Positions 54,886-63,436 of a stretch of 64,000 nt of DNA are shown here, piece after piece. The notes under the pieces are model-generated. The model saw only the letters and a list, made by a program, of their open reading frames with translations, was not told the DNA's origin and made no database searches. The translations under genes and the position numbers were made by a program. Each line of letters begins with the position of its first letter. The first letter of the stretch is position 1. Origin of the DNA: Chlamydiota bacterium (GTDB lineage: Bacteria; Chlamydiota; Chlamydiia; Chlamydiales; Rhabdochlamydiaceae); the NCBI GenBank assembly GCA_021772335.1, contig JAJFMD010000007.1, positions 248,001 through 312,000 of the forward strand, in the 5' to 3' direction.

Positions 54886-55416
54886 ATGCGCATTATCAGT
54901 GGAAAGTTTCGCAATCGCACCATTTTAGCTCCAAAAGGAAAGCAAACGCGCCCTACTCTCGCTTTAGTCAGAAAAGCCTTATTTGACATGCTACAAGGCT
55001 ATATCGAAGATTGTAATCTATTAGATCTCTTTGCAGGAAGTGGAGCAATCGGCTTTGAAGCGCTAAGCAGAGAAGCCCAACATGTAACCTTTGTCGAATC
55101 ACATCCTCTATCTTTGCGTTATATCTATGCTAACATTAAAGAACTCGATGTTGCCAATCAAACACACGTATTCAAAGGTAAAGCAGAATCGGCTCTTAAA
55201 AAACTTAAAGGTCCTTTCGATCTGATCTATATCGATCCCCCTTACGATTTCAATCCTCAAGGACTTCTCAGTCATTGTATCAATTTACTTGCGCCAGAGG
55301 GATTGCTCATTATCGAAAAACGTTTAAATAAAAAGCTCACTAAAATAGAGCATTTAACGCTTTGGAAATCACGTGATTTTGGGTTGACTTCTCTTGAAAT
55401 TTGGCGTGCTAACTAA
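54886..55416 (+). CDS. rsmD: 16S rRNA (guanine-966-N2)-methyltransferase
   Basis: 176 residues. MRIISGKFRNRTILAPKGKQTRPTLALVRKALFDML at the N-terminus, SAM-binding LLDLFAGSGAIGFEALSR near 45, and the catalytic motif DLIYIDPPYDF near 115. It methylates G966 of 16S rRNA in the 30S head. The ATG touches the stop of the VWA gene with no gap, so translation is coupled. Confidence 0.95.
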   Translation: MRIISGKFRNRTILAPKGKQTRPTLALVRKALFDMLQGYIEDCNLLDLFAGSGAIGFEALSREAQHVTFVESHPLSLRYIYANIKELDVANQTHVFKGKAESALKKLKGPFDLIYIDPPYDFNPQGLLSHCINLLAPEGLLIIEKRLNKKLTKIEHLTLWKSRDFGLTSLEIWRAN

Positions 55417-55503
55417 AAATCTGCTTTTGCCATTTTTTGTTGAATTTGAGCGATTTTCAAAAGTTTTTTTGCCTTAACTCTCACATGTAAAAAGCTTTAG
55501 CCA

Positions 55504-55524
55504 GATGTAAAACAGCTTTACATC
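55504..55524. repeat. Dispersed palindromic repeat, copy 3
   Basis: Same 21-bp element as copy 1 (arms GATGTAAA and TTTACATC, loop ACAGC), in the gap between rsmD and the MORN-type gene. A degenerate partial copy (ATGTAAAAAGCTTTA, 55485-55499) precedes it directly. Confidence 0.8.
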
Positions 55525-55561
55525 CACATATTAAAGTGTATCTCTATTTCAATATGTGGAT
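55522..55561. repeat. 11-bp inverted repeat next to palindrome copy 3
   Basis: ATCCACATATT (55522-55532) and AATATGTGGAT (55551-55561), a perfect 11-bp stem with an 18-nt loop. It lies between the convergent rsmD and MORN-type genes. There is no T-run, so it is not a standard terminator. Confidence 0.7.
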
Positions 55562-55574
55562 AGCTATCTGCGTT

Positions 55575-58172
55575 CTAAGAAGTTTTTTTGCCGTTTTTAA
55601 AACGCGTTTCGGTCATCTTGCCTTCCGTATTAAAGGCTTGTTTGAAACCATTGAGCTGATCATTTGAGTAAGTTTGAAGAAGCTTGGGTTTGCCATCATC
55701 GTAGTACTTATTAAATTTTCCTTCCCGTATGCCATCGACATATTCCCCTTCAAAAACAAGAACTCCATCAGTGTTCCACTGCTGACACAAACCATTCTTC
55801 AAGCCCTTACTATAGAGATTAATGCTTGCTAGAGATTCATTTTCAAAATAGGTTCTCTCCTCACCATCAAGCAAATCATTGTGGTAAGTTGACTGCATAA
55901 AGATTTTCCCATTAGGGTAATACTGTGTTTGACAACCTTCTCTTTTGTCGTTAACAAACTGAATTTCCATTACTGTTTGTTCTTGATTGTTGAAAACTTT
56001 GCCAACACCTTCTTTTAAACCGTTTTGATATTGTACAGTAAAAATGCGGTGGCCTGTTTCATTATACTCATTGAACTCACCCTCAGGCTTATCATTCACA
56101 TAGTTGACTTCTAATGCTTTTATCTGCCCATAAACTCCGTGTGGAGGATAAAAAATCTGATGTGGTCCATTTTTTTGGTTGTTTTGATAGTGGAAAATTA
56201 CTTCTCCTCCTGTTTGACTACGTTCAAAAAAGCGTCCATTGAGTTTGCCATTTTCATACCACGATTCTTCCTGCATATTCCCATTTTCATCCCAAAGAGC
56301 TTTCATTCCATGCAAATTACCATTCATATAACCCATAATCGTTTGCAAAACTCCATTGGGATAATAAGTTTTTTGATCTCCTTCTAAGCGACTTTCCTCA
56401 TCATAATTAAGCTTTTTCATAATACAAGAAGCTTCTTCATTCTTATTTTGCTTAGGATAGAATTCTAAATGCTCGCCTATAGGAAGCCCTTTTGAATAAG
56501 TCTTAATGAATAGAATATCTCCATTTTCATACCACGCTTCCACTTTTCCTTCTAAAAGATCATCGATGTAATATGCGCGTGATTTTAATTGTTCATTTGG
56601 AAAATATTCTTCATCAATTCCATTGCGTTTTCCATTTTTAAAATGAATCACTTCTTTGAGCCCAGCACCAGCATACCAAATCTTTACTTCATCATCTGGC
56701 TTCCCATTAACATATTTTCCTTCAAATAACAGTTTGCCTTCTTGACTCCACTCATAATGCATATCTTCCATCTCGCCGCCTATATAGCGACCGCTGTACT
56801 TCTTCTGCCCATTTTCGTACGTCAACTCAAACACGCCATCTAAGACATCTCCTTTAAATTCTTGCGAAGATTGAATCTGTCCATTGGGATACCAGCTGCG
56901 GCATAACCCTTCTTTTTTACCTTGAAGATATGATTCCTCTATTGAACTTTTCCCATCTTCATACCATTCGCAATAATCACCATCTTTCAAGCTATCGATA
57001 AAATTGACATAGCTTTTTCTTTGCCCAGAAGAATAGTATTCAATTTGTTCTCCATCAAACTTTCCTAAAAGATATTGTCTTTCGCACTTCAATTTACCAT
57101 CAGAGTAGTATTCAACATATCTGCCGTCATATTGATCTCCTATTAGAGAGTACTCACGAATTTTGCCTCCATCTATTGCATATTCAACAATGGGAGATAG
57201 CAAAATTCCTTGCTCATCATACTCAGCTAAATACTCAAGATTGCCATTAGAATAAAAACGAGAATGCTTCCCTTGTGGAATGCCTTTAGAGTATCTTCCT
57301 TCACCAATTGAATTTCCTTCCTGATCGTAAAAGTGCTCTATTCCTTCTTTCTTGCCATCTTTATAATTAACAACGTAACTCTGTTTCCCATTGGGATAGT
57401 ACATATAGTGATTACCAAAAGGTATATCGTTGATGTAATCAAGAACCTCTTCAATTTCTTGCGTCTCGCAATATGCGACATAGGCAGGATTTTTCCCATC
57501 AGAGTGCAGCTGTCCGTTTACGTAGTGTTTAGTCGCTTTTAGAATTCCGTTCTCGAACCATTCAAGAGCATTCCCTTCCTTTTTCCCAGAAACATATTTG
57601 ATTTGTGCGGCTTTATTTCCATTGGGATAATATTGATTGAGTTCACCTTGCAAAAGATCATCAACATACATTGATTCTTCAGCGACTGTGCCATCTTCGT
57701 AATAGGATATCCACTGTCCAGAGCTCTTCCCATGCTCGAAATTACAAACTCCTTGAGGTCTCTTTTCTGTATAATAAAGGTGCACTTGACCGTGTAGCTT
57801 TCCCTTATAGTATTCCGCTGTTTTTTCAATATCCCCATTCTCATAAGCAAAGATGCTCATTCCGTGAGGTATAACTGTATTATTCCATAGGCGATACTCT
57901 TCAGAATCTTCACTGACAACCATCAAATCCATTTCACATTTTAGCTGTCCATTTGAATAGAGAATCATTTGTTTTACCGGCTGCTCTTCATCCGGAGAAA
58001 CTTGCTTATAAAAGAAAATTTTCTGAGGAGTTCCTTCAGGATAAAACTCGATAATTTGTGAACGCCAATTTGGTTCTTGAGGTTTTAATTTGCTAATCTC
58101 TTGATTTAAATCAGCCTTCAAAGAGGTAAAAAACAAAAGAATAGAAACAATAGATAGAGATCTTTTTAACAT
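55575..58172 (-). CDS. Large MORN/YwqK-type repeat protein, exported
   Basis: 865 residues. A signal peptide (MLKRSLSIVSILLFFTSLKA) is followed almost to the end by roughly thirty repeats of 22-24 residues with the pattern YYPNGKxxxxxxYxxGKxxGxxxxW, for example HYMYYPNGKQSYVVNYKDGKKEG. Such MORN_2/YwqK modules form extended beta-rods; in bacteria they occur in effectors and surface proteins. The function is unknown. No other gene shares its transcript. The codon pattern is like its neighbours, so there is no sign of recent transfer. The repeat number could vary between strains. Confidence 0.88.
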   Translation of the reverse strand: MLKRSLSIVSILLFFTSLKADLNQEISKLKPQEPNWRSQIIEFYPEGTPQKIFFYKQVSPDEEQPVKQMILYSNGQLKCEMDLMVVSEDSEEYRLWNNTVIPHGMSIFAYENGDIEKTAEYYKGKLHGQVHLYYTEKRPQGVCNFEHGKSSGQWISYYEDGTVAEESMYVDDLLQGELNQYYPNGNKAAQIKYVSGKKEGNALEWFENGILKATKHYVNGQLHSDGKNPAYVAYCETQEIEEVLDYINDIPFGNHYMYYPNGKQSYVVNYKDGKKEGIEHFYDQEGNSIGEGRYSKGIPQGKHSRFYSNGNLEYLAEYDEQGILLSPIVEYAIDGGKIREYSLIGDQYDGRYVEYYSDGKLKCERQYLLGKFDGEQIEYYSSGQRKSYVNFIDSLKDGDYCEWYEDGKSSIEESYLQGKKEGLCRSWYPNGQIQSSQEFKGDVLDGVFELTYENGQKKYSGRYIGGEMEDMHYEWSQEGKLLFEGKYVNGKPDDEVKIWYAGAGLKEVIHFKNGKRNGIDEEYFPNEQLKSRAYYIDDLLEGKVEAWYENGDILFIKTYSKGLPIGEHLEFYPKQNKNEEASCIMKKLNYDEESRLEGDQKTYYPNGVLQTIMGYMNGNLHGMKALWDENGNMQEESWYENGKLNGRFFERSQTGGEVIFHYQNNQKNGPHQIFYPPHGVYGQIKALEVNYVNDKPEGEFNEYNETGHRIFTVQYQNGLKEGVGKVFNNQEQTVMEIQFVNDKREGCQTQYYPNGKIFMQSTYHNDLLDGEERTYFENESLASINLYSKGLKNGLCQQWNTDGVLVFEGEYVDGIREGKFNKYYDDGKPKLLQTYSNDQLNGFKQAFNTEGKMTETRFKNGKKTS

Positions 58173-58246
58173 AACTTAATACCAATTTGTTTGCGTGACC
58201 ATTGAGAATAAGCGAAGAGAAAGTTTGAAACAAGAAAAAGCGCTAA

Positions 58247-58621
58247 TTAGAAATAAGCTATTTTAACAAATATTGCGCCCCAAACGATTGATATAATGCC
58301 CCAAAGACAAATTATATTCTTTGTTGAGAGAAATAGCTGAAACATTATTCGAGGAAAAAAGAGAAGTAATCCACCACGAATTGCAAGAACCCAACCGAGC
58401 AGAGTTACAAAAATCGTAAGATTTCCAATCCAAATGTTATACATAGTGATGATGTATATACCGAGCAGAAGATTGAGCATTCCTGCTGTATAGAAAATCG
58501 GAGCATTTGTTTTAAAAGAACCCCACAAAGAAATGACTCTTTTAACACAAATGACGACCCATAATCCAGAAATCACTAAGAAGGGACCAAAAACCGAAGA
58601 AATTTCTTGAGCGTACGTCAT
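58247..58621 (-). CDS. Small four-span membrane protein, paralogue 2
   Basis: 124 residues with about four membrane helices. It shares with the next gene the start VFGPFLVISGLWVV, the middle LNLLLGIYIITMYNIW and the end LLFFPRIMF...LWGIISIVWG. AGGA lies 8 nt before the ATG. No family recognised. It lies just downstream of its paralogue, with a terminator in between, so it may be expressed separately or by read-through. Confidence 0.8.
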   Translation of the reverse strand: MTYAQEISSVFGPFLVISGLWVVICVKRVISLWGSFKTNAPIFYTAGMLNLLLGIYIITMYNIWIGNLTIFVTLLGWVLAIRGGLLLFFPRIMFQLFLSTKNIICLWGIISIVWGAIFVKIAYF

Positions 58622-58633
58622 GAAAATATCCTG

Positions 58634-58668
58634 TAAAAAAATAAAGTGCCGAAGGAAATCGGCACTTT
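58634..58668 (-). terminator. Rho-independent terminator of the upstream membrane gene
   Basis: On the minus strand, a 10-bp stem (AAAGTGCCGA pairing with TCGGCACTTT) with the loop TTTCCT is followed by A and a run of seven T (58641-58635). It sits 12 bp after the stop of the 132-residue gene. Confidence 0.9.
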
Positions 58669-58679
58669 AAAACTTGAAC

Positions 58680-59078
58680 TTATGCTGCAATCATGTAACC
58701 AACTTTGCAGATCAGTAAACCCCAAATGAAAGCAATGATACCCCATAGGCGTACAGATCCTTCATTTTTCATGATAAGTTTGTGCTCGAAATCAGGGAAA
58801 AAGAGGATCAATAAACCTCTAATTAGCAAAAACCAACCAAACAGAGTGATGAAAACTCCCATGTGGAGCTCCCATACGTTATAATTGCGCACGATAAAAA
58901 TACCGAGCAATAGCTGCATTAACCCAGCTAAATATAGTGTGCAGGCAGTTGTTTTAACATTTGCCCATACTTTACTAATTCCTTTAGCAAACACAAACGA
59001 CCAAACACCAATAACAGCTAAAAAAGGCCCGAAAACCTGTGCTATGGCATATAGGCTAGCCATCATATTTGATTCCAT
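58680..59078 (-). CDS. Small four-span membrane protein, paralogue 1
   Basis: 132 residues, with the same layout as the gene downstream: VFGPFLAVIGVWSFVF, LMQLLLGIFIVRNYNVWELHMGVFITLFGWFLLIRGLLILFFPDF and LWGIIAFIWGLLICKVGY. About 40% of positions agree by eye. GGAGGA precedes the ATG, a strong site. The function is unknown. The second gene probably arose by tandem duplication. Confidence 0.85.
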   Translation of the reverse strand: MESNMMASLYAIAQVFGPFLAVIGVWSFVFAKGISKVWANVKTTACTLYLAGLMQLLLGIFIVRNYNVWELHMGVFITLFGWFLLIRGLLILFFPDFEHKLIMKNEGSVRLWGIIAFIWGLLICKVGYMIAA

Positions 59079-59179
59079 GGTTATCCTCCAAGATACCTAA
59101 AATAAAAATAAATTTTGCCGACTGAAATACACTACAGTCAAGCATTGGTAACTAAAAGGTTAGCCTAGAATTAAAATAT

Positions 59180-59644
59180 TTATTTGTCAACTTTACCTCG
59201 CTCGTATCGCCCCAATAACTGAGCTTGATCAATGATATGTCCTTTCATTGCCTTCTCAACTTCTGTTTTAGTGCAGCCCTCCTTAAGATCCAATTTCGTA
59301 TCGAGAGCAAAAAGTTTAAATATATAGCGATGTTCTCGATCAGGAGGACAAGCGCCCTCATAACCTAATACACCACCTGTTGAAACTCCTACATTAGATT
59401 TTGGGGAATTATTTTCTGCAATTGCTGTTGTCGTTGGATCGATGTTAAATAAGGTCCAATGATCCCATATCCCATCCTTTCTTAGATTTTTTGGAACATC
59501 ATGATCATCCATAATAAGCACAAGACTTTTACTATTTTTTGGGACCTCTTGAAAAGAAATTGGTGGATTGATTCCCTGTCCATCACATGTGTATTTTGAA
59601 GGGATTTTTTCTCCATCTTTAAATGCCGAGCTTGTAATTTTCAT
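59180..59644 (-). CDS. YbhB/YbcL-type PEBP (Raf kinase inhibitor-like) protein
   Basis: 154 residues, no signal peptide. Family motifs: FKDGEKIPSKYTCDGQGINPPISF at the start, the ligand-pocket MDDHDVP near 46, WDHWTLFNID near 60 and GYEGACPPDREHRYIFKLFALD near 94-116. The usual DPD of the pocket reads DDHD here. The biochemical role in bacteria is unclear; ligand binding is assumed. GGAGG lies just before the ATG. Confidence 0.92.
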   Translation of the reverse strand: MKITSSAFKDGEKIPSKYTCDGQGINPPISFQEVPKNSKSLVLIMDDHDVPKNLRKDGIWDHWTLFNIDPTTTAIAENNSPKSNVGVSTGGVLGYEGACPPDREHRYIFKLFALDTKLDLKEGCTKTEVEKAMKGHIIDQAQLLGRYERGKVDK

Positions 59645-59691
59645 CTCTCCTCCCTTAATTGTTTCAACTGCAAATTATCTTAATTTGAATT

Positions 59692-60198
59692 TTATTTGGA
59701 AGGTTTTGTAGAGATCCCTTTGAGATTTCTTTCAAGAGGAATGGAATCAAGAACGACAGTGTTTATGTCTGTCTGAAGATCCAGACAAATTGTTTTATTA
59801 TCACTAGTAAAGGATATAATTCCCTGAGGGGAAAAATATCCCGTTGGAGAAAACTGTAAGCTCACACTATCAGAAGATTCTTGGTTGAATTTGAGGATTT
59901 TAATTGTGCTCAGTATTTTTTCTTTATGGTCAACTTTTCGTAGAGGTTCATCACAGGTAAAATAATAGACGAAATTCTTCTCTTTTTTTTCGATAAAGAA
60001 GTCAACTGTCGTATCATAGCTAGTGCTAAGCATACGCAGTAAGCGCATTTTATTTACGAGAGTTTCCACTTGATGTTTCATACGCTGTTCTTGAATAGCA
60101 TTGACTATTGGAAAACTAATAAACGTGGAGAATAGCGCAATTAAGCTTAAAGCAATGAGAATCTCAAAAAGGGTGAATGAGTGCTTTTTCTTACTCAT
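59692..60198 (-). CDS. Type II secretion pseudopilin, GspH-like
   Basis: 168 residues. The N-terminal prepilin-like helix is SFTLFEILIALSLIALFSTFISF with the conserved Glu at +5, but Ser replaces the normal Gly at the cleavage site. A beta-rich C-terminal part follows (SLQFSPTGYFSPQGIISFTSDN), like GspH minor pseudopilins. It overlaps gspG by 8 bp. From memory it lies where C. trachomatis CT568 does. Confidence 0.8.
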   Translation of the reverse strand: MSKKKHSFTLFEILIALSLIALFSTFISFPIVNAIQEQRMKHQVETLVNKMRLLRMLSTSYDTTVDFFIEKKEKNFVYYFTCDEPLRKVDHKEKILSTIKILKFNQESSDSVSLQFSPTGYFSPQGIISFTSDNKTICLDLQTDINTVVLDSIPLERNLKGISTKPSK

Positions 60199-60595
60199 TA
60201 TCTTCAGTTGAAGAATCCCCTAAAGTCATTTTACGTTTTGCCTTATATTTCTCTAATTGAGTAGAAGTGATTGTAATATCGTTATCATCAGTTGCTTCAA
60301 TAGCGTAGAGTTGACCCCAGCCATCTTTAATCATCTTTTGTGGGTTATTAACAAGGCCTGATGCAGCAAGAAACTTAGCTGGATCCTCAACGACTTCTTG
60401 TGCAGATCTACCATTGGCAACTTCGAGCAGCAATAAATCACGTAAATGAGAAGCTCCTTCTTCTGATTTAAATGCGCGTCCCTTATCGAGACTTCCCTTC
60501 ATATTATAGCCTATTACACCACTAATAAGGCCGATGAGGAAAATGACAATCATTATCTCTAAAAGGGTCAAAGATTTTTTTCTCTTTCTTTTCAT
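60191..60595 (-). CDS. gspG: Type II secretion major pseudopilin GspG
   Basis: 134 residues from the ATG at 60595 (the preceding GTG is an alternative). The prepilin helix reads SLTLLEIMIVIFLIGLISG, Glu at +5 present, but again Ser instead of Gly before the cleavage point. GspG-like features are the short loop region and KDGWGQLYAIE near 90. It polymerises into the pseudopilus of the type II machine. The gap to gspF is 67 bp, the largest in this operon. Confidence 0.88.
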   Translation of the reverse strand: MKRKRKKSLTLLEIMIVIFLIGLISGVIGYNMKGSLDKGRAFKSEEGASHLRDLLLLEVANGRSAQEVVEDPAKFLAASGLVNNPQKMIKDGWGQLYAIEATDDNDITITSTQLEKYKAKRKMTLGDSSTEDNE

Positions 60596-60662
60596 CACTA
60601 CACCTATTTGAAATTTAATGATAAAACTTTATAACACATTTAAATCCAAGTCAATTAAAAAA

Positions 60663-61847
60663 TTAAGACATAAAAGAACTTACATCAGTTAAAGGTAATA
60701 ATACGGCTAAAAGAATAAAGCCAACAATAATACCGAGCAATAGAAGCAGAGCGGGTTGTAATAGCGTAGTTAATTGCTGCAAATTCTTTTCCATTTCAGA
60801 CTCATAAATCTCGGAAACATTGATCAGCATGGAGCCTAGATTTCCTGTTTCTTCTGCTGTTTTGATCATTCTAATCATCAGAGCAGGGATTAAGGGGCTA
60901 TCTATCAATCCATCACTCATTCGCTTTCCTTCGATTAAATGCTCCTCTACGCGTGTAATCAATTGACTATACACCTGAAAATGCATCATGTTTTTAGCAA
61001 GTTGCACACCGCGCAGCAAAGGAACCCCTCCAGATAGCAAAATTGCTAAGCTGCGACTAAACCGAATGAGACTGGATTGCATACAAATGGTTTTGATAAA
61101 GGGAAGATGTAGAACGATCTTTTGCAAAAACATCTTTCCCTTTTCTCGTCTGCAGGCTGAAATAATCAGAGAAACTGAAGTGAATAGAAACAGAGCAAGA
61201 TAAACAATATTGCCGCGCAGCCAATCGCTTAGAGATAATACAAATTGAGTCATAGGATGAAGAGCGCGACCTTCAAAAAGCTCTTGCATTGAAGGCACAA
61301 TATAAAATAGTAAAAGCCCAACGACAATCAAGCAGAAACAGCCTAGAAAAGCAGGATAAAGCATCGCTGAGGAGAGTTGCTTTTTTAATGCCTGCCTCTT
61401 ATTTAATAAAATGGTGAGTTGATCAAAAACATCTGCAAGGGCTCCGGTCGCTTCTGCAGCTTCAACCATCGAAATATAAACTTCATCAAAAGTTTTTGGA
61501 TAACGCTTTAACGCTACGGATAGACTACTACCACTTTTTAATTGATCGCAAAGATCTAAAAGAAGGGAGTGAGCTTTGTGTTTGACATACTTCTCTTCAA
61601 TACTTTGTAAGCATTGGTATAATGGAAGTCCTGCTTTGAGTAGCTGAGCTAAGTCACGAGAAAAATTAAGTAGATGAAATGCTGAAAGAGCTATTTCTTT
61701 TGTCGATTTTGTTTGAAGAATTAATGATTTAATCAGAATCTGCTGCTTTTTTAAGCGCTCTTTAGCAAGTTCGTAGGAATCTGCTTCAACAATTCCTTCA
61801 AATTTTTTTCCAACTTGTGAGTAAGCAGTATAACGGTAAAGTGGCAT
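60663..61847 (-). CDS. gspF: Type II secretion inner-membrane protein GspF
   Basis: 394 residues. Two copies of the GspF domain: about 58-180 (FSRDLAQLLKAGLPLYQCLQSIE) and about 260-385 (FSRSLAILLSGGVPLLRGVQLAK), each followed by a membrane helix, plus one helix in the middle. The N-terminal MPLYRYTAYSQVGKKFEG is typical. It works with GspE at the base of the pseudopilus. It is 5 bp downstream of the gspE stop. Confidence 0.95.
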   Translation of the reverse strand: MPLYRYTAYSQVGKKFEGIVEADSYELAKERLKKQQILIKSLILQTKSTKEIALSAFHLLNFSRDLAQLLKAGLPLYQCLQSIEEKYVKHKAHSLLLDLCDQLKSGSSLSVALKRYPKTFDEVYISMVEAAEATGALADVFDQLTILLNKRQALKKQLSSAMLYPAFLGCFCLIVVGLLLFYIVPSMQELFEGRALHPMTQFVLSLSDWLRGNIVYLALFLFTSVSLIISACRREKGKMFLQKIVLHLPFIKTICMQSSLIRFSRSLAILLSGGVPLLRGVQLAKNMMHFQVYSQLITRVEEHLIEGKRMSDGLIDSPLIPALMIRMIKTAEETGNLGSMLINVSEIYESEMEKNLQQLTTLLQPALLLLLGIIVGFILLAVLLPLTDVSSFMS

Positions 61848-61852
61848 CGTAT

Positions 61853-63436
61853 TTAGCCCTCCTCACAACCACGAGTCACCCTAAGCACTTCGCAGCTCGT
61901 TGTAATCCCTTTTTTTGCAAGTAAGGCGCCTTCTCGTCTAAGATTTGACATCCCTTCTTCTAAAGCGCATTTTTGCAACTCAAGTGCATCTGCACTGGTG
62001 TTGATCTGCCTTTTAATGCGATTCGAAACTCGCATTAATTCATAAATTCCGTGACGCCCTTTATAGCCTGAATCAAAACAAGCTTCGCATCCTTTACCTG
62101 AATGGAGTTGATCACACTCTTCTGGATTGAGCCCAATCTCTAGAAGCTCTTCTTCAGAAGGAGTATAAGCATAGCGGCAATGGGAGCAAATCGTTCGCAC
62201 TAATCTCTGCGCTAGCACAGCGACAACTGAAGAGGAAAGCAAATAAGGCTCAATACCCATATCAACTAAGCGCGTTAAAGCCGAAGGAGCATCATTGGTA
62301 TGGAGTGTGCTTAGAACAAGATGTCCTGTTAATGATGACTGAATCGCAATTTCAGCAGTTTCTGGATCGCGTATCTCACCGATCATAATTACATCAGGAT
62401 CTTGGCGCAAAATATGACGCAGACCACGTGCAAAAGTAAGCTCGATCTTAGGATTCACACCAATTTGAGCAATCCCTGGCAATTTATACTCAACAGGATC
62501 TTCAATCGTCATGATATTCGCTTCAGAACTATTAATTTCAGAAAGTGCGCTATAAAGCGTTGTAGTTTTACCACTACCAGTTGGTCCTGTGACAAGAATG
62601 ATCCCTTCAGTTAATGAAGAAAAATATCTAATCTGTTTGAGAAGCTCATCACGAATTCCGATATGTTCAAGACCAAGCACAATATTCCCCTTATCAAGGA
62701 TACGCAAAACAACACGTTCACCATATACAATAGGAATAGTACTCACGCGAAAATCAATCTCTCTACCTGAAAGACGCAATTTTATACGTCCATCTTGAGG
62801 AAGTCTATGCTCAGCGATATCGAGCTGAGCCATAACTTTAATACGAGTAATTAGTTGAGATTGATACTCTTTGGCAGGCGAGTGCCTCTGTTGTAGCACA
62901 CCATCAATGCGATACCGTACTTTCAATCCTAATTCTCTAGGTTCAAAATGTATGTCAGAAGCTCCTTGTTGAATCGCTTCACGCAAAATCATATTGAGCA
63001 TTTGAATCACTGGAGAATCGACATTCTCATCTAGAAGATCGTAACCATCACTCTCAGAACGCAGATCAATAATTCCCGAATTTCCGATTTTAGCAATCGC
63101 TTCTGCTGCTGCATCTTGCTTTTGTTGATAGCACTGCTCAATGGCCAATTCAAGATGCTCTTGAGAAACAAGGATTTCTTTTAAAGAAAGCTCTGTCAAA
63201 CAACGGAGGTTTTCTAACGATTTTAGGTCGAAGGGGTTTGCGACAGCAACAACTAGAGTATCTCCATTTTGTTCGAGCGGGAGCAATCGATGCATTTTGC
63301 AAAATTGATAAGTAACTTTTTGGATCTGATTTTTTACAAAATCATATTGAGATAAATCCGTTGCAATTGCCAATCCAAAACGATTGGCAATGAGCTTGAG
63401 ATTTTCCTGATCTGAGAGAGTCGAATCAATAATCAC
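61853..63436 (-). CDS. gspE: Type II secretion ATPase GspE
   Basis: 527 residues from the GTG at 63436 (no ribosome site seen; it overlaps gspD by 11 bp, so coupling is likely). The N-terminal MshEN-type domain covers about 1-140. ATPase: Walker A GPTGSGKTTT near 282, the Asp box near MTIEDPVEYKLPG, Walker B VIMIGEIRDPETAEIA near 352 and the His box. The Zn-binding tetracysteine is CSHC and CEAC near 425-460. It powers pseudopilus assembly. Confidence 0.96.
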   Translation of the reverse strand: MIIDSTLSDQENLKLIANRFGLAIATDLSQYDFVKNQIQKVTYQFCKMHRLLPLEQNGDTLVVAVANPFDLKSLENLRCLTELSLKEILVSQEHLELAIEQCYQQKQDAAAEAIAKIGNSGIIDLRSESDGYDLLDENVDSPVIQMLNMILREAIQQGASDIHFEPRELGLKVRYRIDGVLQQRHSPAKEYQSQLITRIKVMAQLDIAEHRLPQDGRIKLRLSGREIDFRVSTIPIVYGERVVLRILDKGNIVLGLEHIGIRDELLKQIRYFSSLTEGIILVTGPTGSGKTTTLYSALSEINSSEANIMTIEDPVEYKLPGIAQIGVNPKIELTFARGLRHILRQDPDVIMIGEIRDPETAEIAIQSSLTGHLVLSTLHTNDAPSALTRLVDMGIEPYLLSSSVVAVLAQRLVRTICSHCRYAYTPSEEELLEIGLNPEECDQLHSGKGCEACFDSGYKGRHGIYELMRVSNRIKRQINTSADALELQKCALEEGMSNLRREGALLAKKGITTSCEVLRVTRGCEEG

